6,433 bases of DNA from Azophilus sp964572185 (GTDB lineage Bacteria; Pseudomonadota; Gammaproteobacteria; Pseudomonadales; Azotimanducaceae): contig CAZNFI010000166.1 of assembly GCA_964572185.1 (NCBI GenBank), positions 1-6,433 of the forward strand, read 5' to 3'. Made by a program: the position numbers and the translations under genes. The first letter of the stretch is position 1. Every line of letters starts with the position of its first letter. This document shows, piece after piece, positions 1 through 6,390 of this stretch. The notes under the pieces are model-generated. The model was not told the DNA's origin. It saw only the letters and a program-made list of their open reading frames with translations, and made no database searches.

Positions 1-1
1 G

Positions 2-490
2 GCGTCCAATCCCTGGGGTGTCAAGGTGCTGCGCTACGAGATCAAGAACATCAATCCGCCGCGGGACGTGCTGACCGCCATGGAGAAGCAGATGCGTGCC
101 GAGCGCGAGAAGCGGGCCGTCGTGCTGCAGTCTGAGGGCGACCGGGACGCCAAGATCAACGAGGCGGAGGGCGAAAAGCAGCGCGTGATCAAGGAATCCG
201 AAGCGGTGCGGCAACAGCAGGTCAATGAAGCCGAGGGCGAGGCCGCCGCCATCCTGGCCATAGCGCGGGCAACGGCAGAGGGTCTGCGGCAGGTGGCCGA
301 AGCCCTGCAGACCGAAGGCGGCGACCGGGCCATGCAACTCAGGGTGGCGGAGGATTACCTCGAGCGGTTCGGTAATCTGGCCAAGCATGGAAATACGCTG
401 ATCGTACCCGCCAACCTGAGCGATGTGTCGTCCATGATCAGCGCGGCGACTTCGGTGCTGCAGCACACGCGGGGCAGCGCACGCGAGTAG
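2..490 (+). CDS. SPFH/band 7 paraslipin-like protein, C-terminal part (5' end outside window)
   Basis: The reading frame is open from base 2 to the TAG at 488-490, giving 162 residues of a longer protein; the SPFH domain proper lies mostly upstream of the window. Visible in order: the end of the SPFH domain (ASNPWGVKVLRYEIKNINPP, residues 1-20), a charged coiled-coil stretch rich in Glu, Lys, Gln and Ala (about 28-100) with repeated NEAEGE units at 53-58 and 75-80, and a C-terminal block (RVAEDYL at 114-120, FGNLAK at 123-128, NTLIVPANLSDVSSMI at 131-146). That last block resembles bacterial paraslipins and mitochondrial SLP-2 (STOML2) more than E. coli QmcA. Family knowledge: such proteins are membrane-associated scaffolds that form large oligomers and affect membrane organisation and proteolysis. 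A GTG at 26 is only an internal Val codon. An NfeD-type partner is common next to this family but none follows it; it may lie upstream. Confidence 0.9.
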   Translation, partial: ASNPWGVKVLRYEIKNINPPRDVLTAMEKQMRAEREKRAVVLQSEGDRDAKINEAEGEKQRVIKESEAVRQQQVNEAEGEAAAILAIARATAEGLRQVAEALQTEGGDRAMQLRVAEDYLERFGNLAKHGNTLIVPANLSDVSSMISAATSVLQHTRGSARE

Positions 491-744
491 TCCGGACACC
501 GCAAGCTCACACGATGGGGCGCCACCGCCTGGTGTCGCGAGCCTGCGGCAGGCGATGGTGTAACGGCTAGCGGCCGTCGGCTACCGGAGCGGGCTTTGCG
601 GGGGCGGGGTCCGGCGTTGCCTCGGTGCGCGTGCGGCATTCTCCAGCCATGTCGCGTAACGGCTGCAAATTGTTGGAAAGCGCATTGCGTGGCGCCGAAC
701 AGCGAGTAAGATGCGCGCCCTTGTCGATCGGCAGGCTAAGTGCG
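491..744. other. Noncoding gap, probable promoter region of the downstream gene cluster
   Basis: These 254 bases separate the SPFH gene from the MFS gene and hold no convincing gene on either strand. Small inverted repeats are visible: GCCTG-CGG-CAGGC at 541-553, ACGGC-TAGCG-GCCGT at 563-577, and a longer imperfect pairing of 523-531 with 549-560. None is followed by a T-run, so no intrinsic terminator can be claimed. A weak promoter-like pair, TTGCGT at 685-690 and TAAGAT at 707-712 with a 16-base spacer, would start transcription around 719, about 25 bases before the MFS start codon. It matches the sigma-70 consensus at only 3 and 4 of 6 positions. Because the genes downstream are tightly spaced, this gap is the natural place for their promoter; that is inference. 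Confidence 0.4.
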
Positions 745-1989
745 ATGACCCTGAACCACTCCCTGCGACCCGTCTCTTCCCTGCTGCTGGGCACCGCACT
801 GCTCATGATGGGCGGCGGCGCCCTGTCCACCGTGCTGGCGTTGCGCATGGGAGAGGCACAGCAGCCACCGTGGGTGGTCGGCCTGGTCATGTCGATGTAT
901 TACGCGGGCATCGTGCTCGGCAGTGCCTACAGCCAGAAACTCATTGCCGGTGTCGGCCACATCCGTGCTTTCGTGGCTCTCGGTTCGATGATGTCGGCTG
1001 CCACCCTTGCCCACGCGCTGGCGGTCGATCCCTGGCTGTGGGGTGGGCTGAGGTTGCTGGTGGGCATGTGTGCCGTCGGCATGTTCATGTGCACGGAAAG
1101 CTGGGTGAATGAGCGATCCGACAACAGCAACCGGGGCCAGACGTTCGCCCTGTACCAGGTTACGGTCTACCTTGCCCAGGGCCTGGGCCAGTTTCTGATC
1201 AATGTGCCGGACCAGACCGGCTTCATCGTCTACCTGCTGATGTCAATTCTGATGTCTCTGGCCATCGTTCCGGTAGCCATTACCCGGGTGGAGGCACCGC
1301 CGCTACGGCCGCTGGTGCGCTACCGCTTTCTGCGTTTGTGGGAAACATCGCCGACCGGTATGACCGTCGCCTTTGGCTGCGGGGTGATACTCGGCGCCTT
1401 CTACGGCGTCGGGCCGCTGTTCGCGCAGCTTCTGGGGCTGGATGCTTCGCGCACTGCGGAATTCATGGGAGCGGTCATCGTCGGTGGCCTGGCACTGCAA
1501 TGGCCGGCCGGCAGGCTTTCCGACTTCGTGGACCGGCGCCGGGTCATACTGGGCATTGCCGCGGGCACGGGCATCGCCAGTGTCGTGCTGATGAGCCTGA
1601 CCGCAGACCAGGGAGCCGCGCTGCTGCTGGTGGGCGCGCTGTTCGGCGGGCTGGCGTTCACGCTGTATCCGCTGGGGGTTGCCTATGCGTTCGACTATGT
1701 ATGCCTGGAAGACCTGGTGCCCATGTCGGGCGGGCTCATCATGGCCTACGGGCTCGGTGCGGCAGCGGGCCCGGCGGCCGCCGCCATCATGGTCGGCGTG
1801 AGCGGGGCCGGCGGCCTGTTCGCGTTCTGTAGCCTGGTGGCCCTGGCGATCAGCGTGTTCGTGGTGCGGCGCATGCTGGTGCGCGAGACGCTTCCCATCG
1901 AGGACCAGGGGGAATTCCAGGCCATGCCGCGCACTTCCCAGGTCATCTACGAGATCGATCCCAGGCGCGAAGCCCCTGCGGACGATTGA
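745..1989 (+). CDS. MFS transporter, YcaD-like
   Basis: A 414-residue integral inner-membrane protein with about 12 hydrophobic helices. The first runs from about residue 11, the first half ends near 182, a polar loop spans about 183-204, and the last helix ends near 376. A motif-A-like loop, GRLSDFVDRRR, sits at 256-266, where MFS proteins carry the second copy of this motif between helices 8 and 9; the first copy (about 65-75) is degenerate. TESWVNERSDNSNRG (117-131) and the short polar tail with PRTSQ (395-399) and DPR (405-407) fit the YcaD-like branch of MFS permeases as I remember it. These are secondary transporters, many without a known substrate, and the substrate cannot be read here. 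The ATG at 745 was chosen because hydrophobic sequence starts just after it; extending the frame to 625 adds 40 residues unlike an MFS N-terminus. The ribosome binding site is weak (AGG at 733-735). It is followed after 60 bases by the sulfatase gene, so export or uptake of a related compound is plausible but unproven. Confidence 0.88.
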   Translation: MTLNHSLRPVSSLLLGTALLMMGGGALSTVLALRMGEAQQPPWVVGLVMSMYYAGIVLGSAYSQKLIAGVGHIRAFVALGSMMSAATLAHALAVDPWLWGGLRLLVGMCAVGMFMCTESWVNERSDNSNRGQTFALYQVTVYLAQGLGQFLINVPDQTGFIVYLLMSILMSLAIVPVAITRVEAPPLRPLVRYRFLRLWETSPTGMTVAFGCGVILGAFYGVGPLFAQLLGLDASRTAEFMGAVIVGGLALQWPAGRLSDFVDRRRVILGIAAGTGIASVVLMSLTADQGAALLLVGALFGGLAFTLYPLGVAYAFDYVCLEDLVPMSGGLIMAYGLGAAAGPAAAAIMVGVSGAGGLFAFCSLVALAISVFVVRRMLVRETLPIEDQGEFQAMPRTSQVIYEIDPRREAPADD

Positions 1990-2034
1990 GCGCGCGGGAC
2001 GCCCCCGCGGCGATCGACCGCCAGCGCCATTCGC

Positions 2035-2049
2035 ACCGGCAGGGCCGGT
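2035..2049 (+). promoter_or_regulatory. Hairpin containing the ribosome binding site of the sulfatase gene
   Basis: ACCGGC (2035-2040), loop AGG (2041-2043) and GCCGGT (2044-2049) form a perfect 6-bp GC-rich stem ending on the base before the ATG at 2050. The only Shine-Dalgarno-like sequence for that start, AGGG at 2041-2044 with 5-base spacing, lies in the loop and first stem base. If it folds in mRNA it would hinder initiation at 2050 and could make the sulfatase depend on ribosomes arriving from the MFS gene, or favour the alternative ATG at 2086. The structure is seen; the effect is inference. Confidence 0.3.
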
Positions 2050-3741
2050 ATGACATCATCGGGCGTTTCGCGTCTCTACACCGCAATGAAGAAGCTGCTG
2101 ATCGTTCTGACGGTGCTCGCGCTTTGTGCTGTTGCTCTGTGGCGGAACCGGTTGGAACTGCTGGTGTGGGCATTGCCGACGGTACGCGCTATCGCCGATC
2201 CGGTAGGGCCCAATGTGCCCATCGACTGGCAGCAGGGTCCCGCATCGGCTGCGCAGGCGCCAGGCCAGCGGCCGCCCAACGTCATCCTCATCCTGGCCGA
2301 CGACCTTGGGTTCAACGATGTGTCGCTGTACAACGGCGGCGCCGGGGACGGCAGCGTGACCACCCCCAACATCGACGGTATCGCGCGGCGCGGGGTGATG
2401 TTCACCAACGGCTATGCGGCCAACGCGGTCTGCGCCCCTTCCCGCGCGGCGATGATGACGGGACGCTATTCGACCCGATTCGGCTTCGAATTCACGCCGT
2501 TTTTCAGAACCGGCGCCACCATCTTCCAGTGGATGCAGGACATCGAGAAACCGGCCCTGCCCGCCTATTTCGACCATGACCGGTTGGCGGAAATGCCGGA
2601 AATGCAGGCGCTCGGCATGCCGCCGGAAGAAATCACCATTGCCGAGTTGCTGCGCGACTCGGGGTACTACACGGCGCACATCGGCAAGTGGCATCTCGGC
2701 GCCAGGGGTGCCATGCGCCCGGAACACCAGGGTTTCGCCGACAGCCTGTACATGCGCGGCATGCTGTATCTGCCCGAAGATCACCCCGATGTGGTCAATG
2801 CAAAACGGGAAAAGGACGGCATAGAGCGCATGGTATGGGCCAATGCGGCCTACGCGGCCCAATTCAACGGCGGCGAGCCGTTCGAGCCGGACGGCTATCT
2901 GACCGACTACTATACGAACGAAGCGGTGCGCGTGATCGAAGCGAACCGCCACCGGCCGTTTTTCCTTTACCTGGCCCACTGGGGCATTCACAACCCGCTG
3001 CAGGCACTGCGCGATGACTACGATGCCTATCCGCACATCGAGGATCATGTGTTGCGCGTTTACGCCGGAATGATCCGGTCGCTGGACCGGGGGGTGGGCC
3101 GTGTCCTGCAGGCCCTCGAGACGAGCGGGCTGACCGATAACACGCTGGTGATCTTCACCAGCGACAACGGCGGTGCGCGTTACATCGGCCTGCCGGACAT
3201 CAACAAACCCTACCGGGGCTTCAAGCTCAGCCATTTCGAAGGCGGTACCCATGTGCCGTTCGTGGCGCAATGGCCGGCGCGCATCAAGGCGCGAAGCCGC
3301 ATGACCGATCCCGTGCACCATGTCGACCTGTTTCATACCATCGCCGCGGCGGCGGGCGCCGAGCCGCCGGGTGGGGTGCGCCTCGATGGCGTGGACCTGA
3401 TGCCGTACGTGCGCAACGAGGTGTCCGGCAGGCCCCACGACACGCTGTTCTGGCGGCAGGGTCATCATCAGTCGGTGTGGCACGATGGCTGGAAGCTCAT
3501 TCGCGCCGACCGGCCGGCTGGCCGCTGGCTGTTCAACCTGGCACAGGACCCCACCGAGCAGGTCAACCTGGCGGAGCGGCACCCGCAGCGCGTAAGCGAA
3601 CTGGAAGCACTGCTGGCGGCGCACAATGCGGAACAGGCGGCGCCGCTGTGGCCGAGCGTGATAGACGGGCCGCAACTGATCGACAAGACCGGCATCGAAC
3701 CGTACGAGGAGGGTGACGAATTCATCTATTGGCCCAATTGA
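2050..3741 (+). CDS. Type I (formylglycine) sulfatase, membrane-anchored, periplasm-facing
   Basis: A 563-residue sulfatase that hydrolyses sulfate esters of an unidentified substrate. An uncleaved-looking signal anchor (KK at 14-15, then hydrophobic to about 30) precedes the alkaline-phosphatase-fold domain from about residue 74. Sulfatase signature I is CAPSRAAMMTGRY (128-140); Cys128 is the residue converted to formylglycine in this family. Signature II is GYYTAHIGKWHLG (205-217), with catalytic Lys213 and His215. Probable calcium ligands are Asp84-Asp85 in ILADDLG and Asp372-Asn373 in TSDNGG; His310 and Lys392 are the other expected active-site residues. The end, EFIYWPN, is typical of the arylsulfatase group. 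The stretch between the two signatures (about 64 residues) looks some 20-30 residues longer than in many relatives. Start choice: ATG 2050 has AGGG at 5-base spacing but within a hairpin; ATG 2086 has no Shine-Dalgarno sequence but would give a compact signal (MKKLLIVLTVLAL). No formylglycine-generating enzyme is present in the window, so maturation must depend on a gene elsewhere. Confidence 0.93.
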   Translation: MTSSGVSRLYTAMKKLLIVLTVLALCAVALWRNRLELLVWALPTVRAIADPVGPNVPIDWQQGPASAAQAPGQRPPNVILILADDLGFNDVSLYNGGAGDGSVTTPNIDGIARRGVMFTNGYAANAVCAPSRAAMMTGRYSTRFGFEFTPFFRTGATIFQWMQDIEKPALPAYFDHDRLAEMPEMQALGMPPEEITIAELLRDSGYYTAHIGKWHLGARGAMRPEHQGFADSLYMRGMLYLPEDHPDVVNAKREKDGIERMVWANAAYAAQFNGGEPFEPDGYLTDYYTNEAVRVIEANRHRPFFLYLAHWGIHNPLQALRDDYDAYPHIEDHVLRVYAGMIRSLDRGVGRVLQALETSGLTDNTLVIFTSDNGGARYIGLPDINKPYRGFKLSHFEGGTHVPFVAQWPARIKARSRMTDPVHHVDLFHTIAAAAGAEPPGGVRLDGVDLMPYVRNEVSGRPHDTLFWRQGHHQSVWHDGWKLIRADRPAGRWLFNLAQDPTEQVNLAERHPQRVSELEALLAAHNAEQAAPLWPSVIDGPQLIDKTGIEPYEEGDEFIYWPN

Positions 3742-3784
3742 GCCCGGCCCGAGCCGCATCGAGTGACCTTGCGGCGGCAGCAAT

Positions 3785-3790
3785 GGGGGA
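3785..3790 (+). promoter_or_regulatory. Ribosome binding site fixing a GTG start
   Basis: GGGGGA sits 7 bases before the GTG at 3798. It supports this start although the codon is not ATG, and the lipoprotein signal begins immediately after it. The 56-base gap before it also holds a possible 6-bp stem (GCCGCA at 3753-3758 with TGCGGC at 3770-3775) with no T-run, so it is not a convincing terminator. Confidence 0.6.
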
Positions 3791-3797
3791 TTGAACC

Positions 3798-4892
3798 GTG
3801 ACCATTCGAGCCTGCGTGGCGCCGGTCTGTGCCGTACTGTCCTTGGCCCTGGGCGGTTGCGCGTCGCAACTCACTCTCGATACGTTCATCGACCCGGGCA
3901 GCTTCTGTTACGACCGTTCGTTGCGGCCGCAAACAGCAGTGGTCGATGCGCACCTGCACGCCCGTCCGTTCGGTGGCCAGGCGCCACCGTTCGAGGAGGT
4001 GGTGTCTTACCTGGAAAGCAACGGCGTTCTGTTCGCCACCGTCATGGGCATCGGACAGACATTGCCGGAAACGTCTGCCTGCAGGTACTACACGCGGTGC
4101 CCGGGCACACCGGTGGCACCGACCATGCGCAGTGACCTGGCCAATGCCGCCGCCTACGTCGCCGGAAGCCGCCCCGGGATACGGCTGACGCTGTCCATGA
4201 CCTTTGCGGACCTGGCGCGCCCGGAAACGATTCTGCCGGGCATGCAGCGCCTTGATGCGGAGTACCCCGGGGTGTTTCGCTGGATGGGCGAAGTCAACCT
4301 GGTCAAGCAGGCGCTGTTTGCAAACGGTCACGAGGCCGTGGCGGCCGGGTCGTTCGGGGGCTGGGCCGACTTCATGGCGCTGCTGCGCGAGCGTGGCATG
4401 CCGCTGTCGATTCACGCGGACCTGGGCAACGACCGGCAGCCGACCGCTTACCTGGGCCTGATCGAGGCAATGCTGGCGGCCTATCCGGACAATTCGATCG
4501 TCTGGATGCACATGGGCCTGTCCCGGGAGCTTACCGCCATCGATCCGGTGCGCCATGTCGAGATACTGAAGTCGTTGTTGGACCGCTATCCGCGGCTGAT
4601 GCTGGATCTTTCCTGGCGGGTGATTGACGACCACTATTTCTCCGACCCGAACATTCGCGCGGTGTATGTGCCGTTCCTGAACGACTACTCCAAACGCCTG
4701 CTGCCCGGCTCCGATTTCCTGGCTTCGCGCACCAAGACGTCCGCCTCCTATGCCGAGGACCTGCGTGTCACGAGCCGCATCTACCGTTACCTGAACGACA
4801 CTGCCTTTCGTGACATCGCCCTGGGCGAGAACTACTTTCGGCTGCTCGGTCTGGATTACTCGGCGCCGCCGGTGTGTAATCGCCGCCCCTGA
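3798..4892 (+). CDS. Amidohydrolase-family (Amidohydro_2-like) lipoprotein
   Basis: A 364-residue protein with a lipoprotein signal peptide: short n-region, hydrophobic core to about residue 18, and lipobox LGGC ending at Cys21. Ala22 at the +2 position suggests sorting to the outer membrane by the Lol rule. The rest fits a TIM-barrel metal-dependent hydrolase: DAHLH (50-54) is the HxH motif after strand 1, His206 (SIHADLG) and His238 (WMHMGLS) are the later metal or catalytic histidines, and Asp306 (PGSDF) is the late barrel Asp. The C-terminal GENYFRLLGL (343-352) is characteristic of the Amidohydro_2 group, which includes hydrolases and decarboxylases. All key residues are present, so it is probably active; its substrate is unknown. 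Cytoplasmic members are usual, so the lipid anchor is notable. It starts at a GTG 56 bases after the sulfatase gene and ends 14 bases before hisH. The shared envelope location suggests it acts on the sulfatase product or a companion substrate (inference). Confidence 0.85.
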   Translation: MTIRACVAPVCAVLSLALGGCASQLTLDTFIDPGSFCYDRSLRPQTAVVDAHLHARPFGGQAPPFEEVVSYLESNGVLFATVMGIGQTLPETSACRYYTRCPGTPVAPTMRSDLANAAAYVAGSRPGIRLTLSMTFADLARPETILPGMQRLDAEYPGVFRWMGEVNLVKQALFANGHEAVAAGSFGGWADFMALLRERGMPLSIHADLGNDRQPTAYLGLIEAMLAAYPDNSIVWMHMGLSRELTAIDPVRHVEILKSLLDRYPRLMLDLSWRVIDDHYFSDPNIRAVYVPFLNDYSKRLLPGSDFLASRTKTSASYAEDLRVTSRIYRYLNDTAFRDIALGENYFRLLGLDYSAPPVCNRRP

Positions 4893-4906
4893 CCCGGGGC
4901 AAGGCA

Positions 4907-5542
4907 ATGTCAGACCCGATCCTCATCGTCGACTACGACGCCGGCAACCTGCGCAGCGTGCAACGCGCCTGTGCCGAGGTGGGCGCGGGCGCGGCGATCA
5001 GCAGCGAACCCAAGCGCCTGCTCGAAGCCGAGCGCGTGATCTTTCCCGGGGTCGGCGCGGCTGGCAGTGCCATGCGCAGCTTGCGCAAGGCGGGCCTCGA
5101 CGTGGCCCTGCAAGCGGCAATTGCAGGCGGCAAGCCGGTGCTTGGCATCTGCCTCGGCCTGCAGATCTCCATGGATCGTTCCGAGGAACAGGACACGGCT
5201 ACGCTGGGCATTGTTCCTGGAGACGTGCGCCGCTTTCGGCTCGATCGGCCCGACCTGAAAATCCCGCACATGGGGTGGAACGAGGTGCGCCCGGTGCGGG
5301 CACACCCGCTGCTCGATGACATCGAGGCAGGCGACGAGTTCTATTTCGTGCACGGCTACTACCCGGTGCCCGCCCGGCAGGAAAGTGTGTGCGCGGTCAC
5401 GGACTACGAGTCCGAGTTCGCCTCGGCGGTTGGCGCCGGCAGCTACTTTGCCACACAGTTCCACCCGGAGAAGAGCGGCCGGGTCGGGTTGCGGCTGCTG
5501 GAGAAATTCACCCGCTGGGATGGAACGGTGCGGCCATGCTGA
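4907..5542 (+). CDS. hisH: Imidazole glycerol phosphate synthase, glutamine amidotransferase subunit HisH
   Basis: A 211-residue class I glutamine amidotransferase of normal length. It hydrolyses glutamine and passes ammonia to HisF, which makes imidazole glycerol phosphate and AICAR in histidine synthesis. Visible motifs: ILIVDYDAGNLRSV (5-18) typical of HisH, FPGVGAAGSAM (46-56) with the oxyanion-strand PGVG, the nucleophile elbow GICLGLQ (80-86) with Cys82, PHMGWN (120-125), FYFVHGYYP (145-153), and QFHPEKSG (184-191) supplying His186 and Glu188 of the catalytic triad. The ATG at 4907 follows GGGGCAAGG. The gene starts 14 bases after the lipoprotein gene, and its TGA at 5540-5542 overlaps the hisF start (ATGCTGA), implying translational coupling and a 1:1 complex in the cytoplasm. 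hisA, commonly found between hisH and hisF in proteobacteria, is absent. A duplicate serving another amidation pathway is an alternative, but the sequence looks like true HisH. Confidence 0.95.
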   Translation: MSDPILIVDYDAGNLRSVQRACAEVGAGAAISSEPKRLLEAERVIFPGVGAAGSAMRSLRKAGLDVALQAAIAGGKPVLGICLGLQISMDRSEEQDTATLGIVPGDVRRFRLDRPDLKIPHMGWNEVRPVRAHPLLDDIEAGDEFYFVHGYYPVPARQESVCAVTDYESEFASAVGAGSYFATQFHPEKSGRVGLRLLEKFTRWDGTVRPC

Positions 5543-6315
5543 GCAAGCGCCTGATCGCCTGCCTGGACGTGCGTGACGGCAAGCTGGCCAAGAGCGTGAA
5601 GTTCGTTGACACGAAGGACATCGGCGACCCGGTGGAGAAGGCGCGCGAATACTATGCCGACGGGCTCGATGAACTGGTGTTCTACGACATCACCGCATCG
5701 AGCGACAACCGCTCGATCATGCTCGATGTGGTCGAGGCCGTGGCTCGGGAAGTGTTCATCCCCCTGTCTGTCGGCGGCGGCGTGCGTTCCGTTGCCGATG
5801 CCACCGATCTGCGCCTGGCTGGCGCCGAGAAGATCAATGTCAACACGGCGGCCGTCAAGCGCCCGGAACTGATAGCCGAGTGCGCCGAGGCGATCGGCGA
5901 TCAGAACGTGGTACTGTCGATGGACATTCGCCGCGTCCGGCAAAGCGAGATTTTTCCTTCGGGTTACGAAATCGTCATCAATGGCGGCCGCACGCCCATG
6001 GGCATCGATGCGCTGCAGTGGGCATTGCGGGGCGAACGGATGGGTGCGGGCGAACTGGTGATCAATTCCATCGATGCGGACGGCACCCGGGACGGGTACG
6101 AACTGCAGCTCACCGCCATGATTGCCGGGGCGGTACGCATACCGGTGATTGCCTCGGGGGGCGCCGGCGAGCCGCGTCACCTGCAGCAGGCGCTCACCGA
6201 AGGCGGTGCCGACGCGGCCCTGGTCGCCTCCATGGTGCACTACGGCCACTACTCGGTGAGCGAACTGAAACGCTACCTGCACAATGCCGGTGTCAAGATG
6301 CGCATGTCCTGGTAG
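5536..6315 (+). CDS. hisF: Imidazole glycerol phosphate synthase, cyclase subunit HisF
   Basis: A 259-residue (beta-alpha)8 barrel protein that closes the imidazole ring of imidazole glycerol phosphate and releases AICAR, using ammonia from HisH. The two catalytic aspartates are at their canonical positions, Asp11 in IACLDV and Asp130 in LSMDIRRV. The ammonia-gate residues are also kept: Arg5, Glu46 (DELVFYDITAS), Lys99 and the Glu of GAGE (173). Phosphate-binding and barrel motifs include SVGGGVRS (78-85), NTAAV (103-107), NSIDADGT (177-184) and IASGGAGE (205-212). Oddities: the loop after Asp11 reads GKLAKS where VVKG is usual (Lys19 kept, Gly20 replaced by Ser), and the segment PSGYEIVINGGRTPMGIDAL (141-160) resembles HisF of the deltaproteobacterial type as I recall it, not the E. 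coli type. The start at 5536 overlaps the end of hisH by 7 bases. Retained Asp11 argues against the WbuZ-type proteins used for surface-sugar amidation. Confidence 0.95.
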   Translation: MLSKRLIACLDVRDGKLAKSVKFVDTKDIGDPVEKAREYYADGLDELVFYDITASSDNRSIMLDVVEAVAREVFIPLSVGGGVRSVADATDLRLAGAEKINVNTAAVKRPELIAECAEAIGDQNVVLSMDIRRVRQSEIFPSGYEIVINGGRTPMGIDALQWALRGERMGAGELVINSIDADGTRDGYELQLTAMIAGAVRIPVIASGGAGEPRHLQQALTEGGADAALVASMVHYGHYSVSELKRYLHNAGVKMRMSW

Positions 6316-6316
6316 T

Positions 6317-6321
6317 GGAGG
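6317..6321 (+). promoter_or_regulatory. Strong Shine-Dalgarno sequence after hisF
   Basis: GGAGG starts one base after the hisF stop codon and lies 5 bases before an ATG at 6327. It is among the best ribosome binding sites in the window, yet it leads only into a 17-residue frame. Confidence 0.4.
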
Positions 6322-6326
6322 CTCGC

Positions 6327-6380
6327 ATGGAACCAAACTCTGGCGGTGTGGTTTCTCCAACCACCGAGCGGCCATGTTGA
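6327..6380 (+). other. Possible 17-residue mini-ORF or leader peptide
   Basis: ATG 6327 to TGA 6378-6380 reads MEPNSGGVVSPTTERPC. Its support is the GGAGG at ideal spacing and its position directly between hisF and another possible gene start. It contains a hairpin: CGG (6344-6346) plus TGGTT (6349-6353) pair with AACCACCG (6359-6366), with TG at 6347-6348 bulged out. It has no run of a regulatory amino acid such as His, so a classical attenuation leader is not evident. It could also be the remnant of a broken gene or chance. The peptide itself is not recognised. Confidence 0.2.
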
Positions 6381-6390
6381 AAGGGGTCAG

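Noticed and set aside
523..560. Possible intrinsic terminator after the SPFH gene
   Set aside because: Inverted repeats are present but imperfect or short, and no T-run follows.
567..650. A 27-residue - strand frame with an Ala/Pro-rich end (PDPAPAKPAPVADGR) in the 491-744 gap
   Set aside because: The C-terminus looks protein-like, but no ribosome binding site precedes the ATG and GC-rich DNA gives Ala/Pro runs easily. A longer version would run antisense into the MFS gene.
560..664. Direct repeat GTAACGGCT at 560-568 and 656-664, a possible operator pair
   Set aside because: A single 9-base match within 250 bases has an appreciable chance of arising at random (roughly one in ten), and there is no symmetry.
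625..744. Upstream extension of the MFS gene to a start at 625
   Set aside because: The extra 40 residues are polar, Arg- and Cys-containing and unlike MFS N-termini; the ATG at 745 places the first helix normally.
2116..2130. Possible lipobox in the sulfatase N-terminus (LALC, Cys26)
   Set aside because: The residue before Cys is Leu, where Gly, Ala or Ser is required, so a signal anchor fits better.
2056..3783. A 575-codon open frame on the - strand covering the whole sulfatase gene
   Set aside because: Its product is rich in Arg, His, Gln and Val without domain motifs, while the + frame carries both sulfatase signatures. Long antisense frames are expected opposite GC-rich genes.
3726..4907. 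A 393-codon - strand frame opposite the amidohydrolase gene
   Set aside because: Low-complexity Arg/His/Gln-rich shadow; the + frame has a good ribosome binding site, a lipobox and the metal motif.
5443..6375. A 310-codon - strand frame opposite hisF
   Set aside because: Shadow of a clearly recognised HisF with catalytic residues in register.
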